Shown here: positions 5,639-5,892 of the stretch, piece by piece | Numbering within the stretch: position 1 is the first letter of the stretch | How the letters are laid out: each line of letters begins with the position of its first letter | Assembly: GCA_030052355.1 (NCBI GenBank) | Contig: JASIGS010000718.1 | Location: 1 to 5,892, forward strand | Direction: 5' to 3' | Origin: Streptosporangiaceae bacterium | GTDB lineage: Bacteria > Actinomycetota > Actinomycetes > Streptosporangiales > Streptosporangiaceae | DNA length: 5,892 nt | Program-made: the position numbers and the translations under genes | Notes under the pieces: model-generated | Told to the model about the DNA's origin: nothing | Database searches by the model: none | What the model saw: only the letters and a program-made list of their open reading frames with translations

Positions 5639-5892
5639 ATGGACGACCTAGACCGGATCGGCGCGGCGTACCTGGACCACCTGACCGAGGCGGACCTCCG
5701 CTCGCTCGTGCACGCCGACGAGGTCCCTGAGGCCGAGGCGGAGGCCCGGATGCGGGCGCTGCGCCGGGCACCAGCGCTGCTGCCCGAGATCCTCGACAGG
5801 CCCGCCGTGTCAGCGGGCCTGCTCAACCTGGTGTCGGCCGACGCCGGGCAGCGGTTCACGTTCATCTCGCCGTTCCTGGTCTTCGCGGCGGC
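5639..5892 (+). CDS. Unrecognised protein, N-terminal 84 codons (3' end outside window)
   Basis: The product is not recognised. The visible 84 residues begin MDDLDRIGAAYLDHLTEADL and are acidic and helical at first (about 1-40, many Asp, Glu, Ala, Leu). A segment with Pro (PALLPEILDRPAV, 44-56) follows, then a more hydrophobic stretch, FTFISPFLVFAA (73-84), reaching the window edge. No signal peptide, metal site or catalytic motif can be seen. Codon use is the same G/C-ending pattern as its neighbours, which supports it being a real gene. The ATG at 5639 directly follows an in-frame TAG (5636-5638), so it is the earliest start; the next in-frame ATG is codon 38. There is no Shine-Dalgarno sequence at a normal distance. 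It follows the HAD gene by 39 bases on the same strand and may be co-transcribed with it or start from a leaderless promoter. Confidence 0.65.
   Translation, partial: MDDLDRIGAAYLDHLTEADLRSLVHADEVPEAEAEARMRALRRAPALLPEILDRPAVSAGLLNLVSADAGQRFTFISPFLVFAA

Overview
The window is very GC-rich double-stranded DNA with tightly packed genes, GTG and ATG starts, GGAGG-type ribosome binding sites and strong G/C at third codon positions. Together with a SARP-type (BTAD) regulator this points to a high-GC actinomycete chromosome (Streptosporangiales/Streptomycetales-like). The genus cannot be fixed from the sequence alone. There are no RNA genes, IS elements, CRISPR arrays or phage genes, and no gene-free stretch longer than about 130 bases.

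Layout: the left four fifths read on the minus strand. From right to left these are a 1006-residue regulator (4766-1746) with an N-terminal MalT-like STAND ATPase, a TPR-like helical middle, and a C-terminal OmpR-type winged helix plus BTAD domain; 53 bases later, a 145-residue stand-alone response-regulator receiver protein (1692-1255); and, after a 127-base gap, the first 375 codons of a CocE/NonD-type alpha/beta hydrolase (1127 to the left edge). The right end reads on the plus strand: a HAD-superfamily hydrolase (4892-5599) and, 39 bases on, the first 84 codons of an unrecognised protein (5639 to the right edge). The large regulator and the HAD gene are divergent and share a 125-base control region.

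How they may work together (inference): the regulator and the receiver look like one transcription unit, so an ATP-dependent DNA-binding activator is made together with a small phospho-receiver, with no histidine kinase gene in view. The hydrolase gene has its own strong ribosome binding site and an inverted repeat upstream, and is a candidate target. The most notable points are the inverted domain order of the regulator (DNA-binding SARP module at the C-terminus, not the N-terminus as in AfsR); the receiver's loss of the conserved Thr/Ser switch residue; and a near-perfect tandem direct repeat with 11-base period at the end of the regulator gene, just upstream of the receiver, which has the format of a SARP/OmpR-family operator.
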